Shown: piece after piece, positions 6,408 through 8,301 of the stretch
Layout: each line of letters opens with the position of its first letter
Numbering within the stretch: the stretch's first letter is position 1
NCBI GenBank assembly: GCA_964396845.1
Contig: CAYNGH010000147.1
Span: forward strand, 1-8,301
DNA: 8,301 bases
DNA from: CAYNGH01 sp964396845
GTDB lineage: Bacteria > Vulcanimicrobiota > JAJTBE01 > CAYNGH01
Direction of reading: 5' to 3'
Position numbers and translations under genes: made by a program
The notes under the pieces: model-generated
Told to the model about the DNA's origin: nothing
Seen by the model: only the letters and a program-made list of their open reading frames with translations
Database searches by the model: none

Positions 6408-8301
6408 ATGATATGGCACAAGGGATACAGAAATAAAAAAACATTTGTTGCACTGACCTTTTCGATTTTTTTCATTTTAACTGCATTGATTCTGCTCTGG
6501 GGTTGCGCCGGTAAAAAAACCATACCGGCTGACCCGAAAAAGCCCGGCACTCCGGCGGTTTCCCCGGACACAACCAAGGATCCCGCAACTTATGATGTGT
6601 TGATAGTAAAAAGCCCTGCCAGTTTGAATTTTTTCGGCTGGAGGGGTGAAAAGGAGCTGGAATCCGCAGGAGATACCCTTCACCGCCTGGGGGTGAAATA
6701 CGCCTATATCCCGGAAGATCAGCTTTCCGGGGGAGAATATCCCTGCAGGATTCTTCTTCTTCCCAATTCCCGGTGTATGTCGGCAGAGGCTTATGAAGGA
6801 ATCAGGAAATTTGCAAAATCCGGCGGGAAGGTAATGGCCACATACATGGCAGGCTACAGGGACGAGAACAACCAGCAGTCGGGGCCGGTGAACAATTATT
6901 TGCTCAGTGATATTTACGGGGTGGATTTTGCCTCCTGGGTTCAGGGAAAGCCCCACTGCGGGCATCTTGTCCCAGGCCAGGGCGACAGGATTCAATTAGG
7001 ACGAAACCAGGGGATGCTGATCAAGCCCCATCAGGGAACTCAAGTTCTGGCCCGGTGGGAGGGCGGATCCGATTCCCCATCGGAGGGAACTCCAGCGGTC
7101 ACATACAACCCCGATAACGGGGCCATCTATATGGGAGAAGACCTCTTCGCTCCGGAAAATTCCGGCTCTGCCCAGGTGGTGGCCTATGTGGGGAGCCTCA
7201 TCGAAATGCTGGCCCCGGGAGCAGTAAAGAACAGAATCACCGGCGATGAAGGATGGATAGCGCCGGGTTTTGAGATTCCCGATGAAATCATCAACACGGT
7301 CAAACCCGGCGGAAGTGAGATAATTGTGGGGCTAAAGGATCCCTTCGACGGAGTATCCCTCACCTGCAGTGGCGACGGCAGTTTTTCCGGGGGAAGCAGG
7401 CTTTCCGGGGTGACCCTCAGCGGTGACGGCAATGCCATCGAAGAAGGGATTCCCGCCTTGAAGTCAGCGGGGGGATCCCGCTACCAGGTGCGGGGAGTCA
7501 CCGTGGTGGGAAAAGATCCTTACATAGCGGTATATTCCTCATCGGGGCAAATCCTGGCCCGGTGCCGGGGGCCTCTCACCTTCAAACCCGATAAAGCAGG
7601 GGATCCAGTAATTCTATATGATCAGAACTCCAACGGCACTTATTCATACCGGGCATTCCGGGGATGGATCCGTTTTTATCCCGCCCGATCAGGAAGATTA
7701 TTAGTAAACAATTACCTGACCATGGAGGAATACCTGGCAGGGGTGGTCCCCAGCGAAATGCCTGCCTCATACCCCGGCGAAGCCCTGAAGGCCATGGCGG
7801 TAACAGCCCGGACTTTTGCCGGAAGCCTTGTGGAGAGCAGTAAACACAAAGACGACGGTTTTCATGTATGTGATCAGATTCACTGCCAGGTTTACCAGGG
7901 AATCATCAAGGAACGAAAATTCAGCAATGATGCCATTTCCCAGACCCGAGGAGTTGTGGCCACATTCCGGGGAAAGTATCCCAATACCACCTTTCATGCC
8001 ACCAACGGGGGTTTCGGTGCCAGGGCATCATCGGTATGGGGGGGCGATGAACCTTATCTGATGGGAGGTTTTGACGGCCCCGGCCAGTATGACCAGGACC
8101 TGTCGGTGGAAGAGAACTTGAAGGAATTCATCGACAACCCCCCGGAAACCTACGATTCCCGGGCAGGGCGGTTCCGCTGGACCCAGACATATACAAAAGA
8201 TGAGCTAAGACCCATGATCAGCGAGGCCCTGGGGGTTCTTCTGGGACGGGGCCGCCCCATGGAGATTGGGAAGCTCTATTCTGTCAGGATAACATCCAGA
8301 G
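6408..8301 (+). CDS. Predicted lipoprotein: amidotransferase-like domain fused to SpoIID/LytB lytic transglycosylase domain (3' end outside window)
   Basis: The frame is open from ATG 6408 to the right edge (631 residues visible, no stop). A basic N-terminus and hydrophobic stretch lead to LILLWGC, giving a probable lipid-modified Cys33, though Trp at -2 is atypical. A short Pro-rich linker follows. Residues 62-275 resemble the flavodoxin-like class I amidotransferase/GH42-trimerisation fold (TYDVLIVKSP; RILLLPNSRCMSAEAYEGIR then SGGKVMATY; AIYMGEDLF); no catalytic Cys-elbow is evident, so it is probably a non-enzymatic binding domain. From about 304 to the end is a SpoIID/LytB domain: EYLAGVVPSEMPASYPGEAL with Glu450 matching the essential Glu of SpoIID (Glu88 in B. 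subtilis), ALKAMAVTARTFA, CDQIHCQVYQG (Cys488, Cys493, zinc-site type), FHATNGGF (529-536) and WGG (544-546). SpoIID cleaves peptidoglycan glycan strands stripped of stem peptides. Membrane anchoring and context suggest an envelope role rather than sporulation. No sporulation gene is seen here. Confidence 0.85.
   Translation, partial: MIWHKGYRNKKTFVALTFSIFFILTALILLWGCAGKKTIPADPKKPGTPAVSPDTTKDPATYDVLIVKSPASLNFFGWRGEKELESAGDTLHRLGVKYAYIPEDQLSGGEYPCRILLLPNSRCMSAEAYEGIRKFAKSGGKVMATYMAGYRDENNQQSGPVNNYLLSDIYGVDFASWVQGKPHCGHLVPGQGDRIQLGRNQGMLIKPHQGTQVLARWEGGSDSPSEGTPAVTYNPDNGAIYMGEDLFAPENSGSAQVVAYVGSLIEMLAPGAVKNRITGDEGWIAPGFEIPDEIINTVKPGGSEIIVGLKDPFDGVSLTCSGDGSFSGGSRLSGVTLSGDGNAIEEGIPALKSAGGSRYQVRGVTVVGKDPYIAVYSSSGQILARCRGPLTFKPDKAGDPVILYDQNSNGTYSYRAFRGWIRFYPARSGRLLVNNYLTMEEYLAGVVPSEMPASYPGEALKAMAVTARTFAGSLVESSKHKDDGFHVCDQIHCQVYQGIIKERKFSNDAISQTRGVVATFRGKYPNTTFHATNGGFGARASSVWGGDEPYLMGGFDGPGQYDQDLSVEENLKEFIDNPPETYDSRAGRFRWTQTYTKDELRPMISEALGVLLGRGRPMEIGKLYSVRITSR

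Noticed and set aside
6774..6776. Cys123 as an amidotransferase nucleophile
   Set aside because: It sits in PNSRCMS, not in the Gly-x-Cys-x-Gly elbow of class I amidotransferases, and no His-x-Glu partner was seen; the domain is treated as non-catalytic.

Overview
The window carries a compact run of genes, all on the + strand, that reads as a cell-envelope and surface-glycan locus of an uncultured diderm bacterium. Evidence for an outer membrane is an LptA/OstA-like periplasmic protein and a predicted lipoprotein. The C-terminal part of a type IV pilin-like (pseudopilin) protein at the left edge is of a style I associate with Wallbacteria/Riflebacteria-type candidate phyla. That placement is recollection and inference, not proof. 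Base composition is moderately GC-rich and looks uniform, and I see no transposase, integrase, tRNA, rRNA or CRISPR.

Layout: (1) 1-302, 3' end of a pseudopilin gene, closed by a clear hairpin-plus-T-tract terminator (327-354). (2) 354-2390, a polytopic membrane protein resembling GT-C glycosyltransferases, with three C-terminal TPR repeats. (3) 2407-3576, a single-pass membrane protein with helical TPR-like regions on both sides of the membrane. (4) 3639-4436, a secreted LptA/OstA-like beta protein. (5) 4461-6350, a secreted protein with a putative alpha/alpha-toroid glycosidase-like domain followed by a CBM6/35-like beta-sandwich. (6) 6408 to the right edge, a predicted lipoprotein in which a flavodoxin/class I amidotransferase-like domain is fused to a SpoIID/LytB peptidoglycan lytic transglycosylase domain. 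The window ends before its stop codon.

Genes 2-6 are separated by 16, 62, 24 and 57 bases with no convincing internal terminator, so they are probably one transcription unit that continues past the right edge. The likely shared theme is making, moving or trimming envelope polysaccharide: a membrane GT-C-like enzyme, a TPR scaffold, a periplasmic lipid/glycan bridge protein, a sugar-binding glycosidase-like protein and a peptidoglycan-cleaving lipoprotein. No gene symbol is secure. The most unusual items are the amidotransferase-like/SpoIID fusion lipoprotein and its pairing with the toroid/CBM protein and the LptA-like protein.
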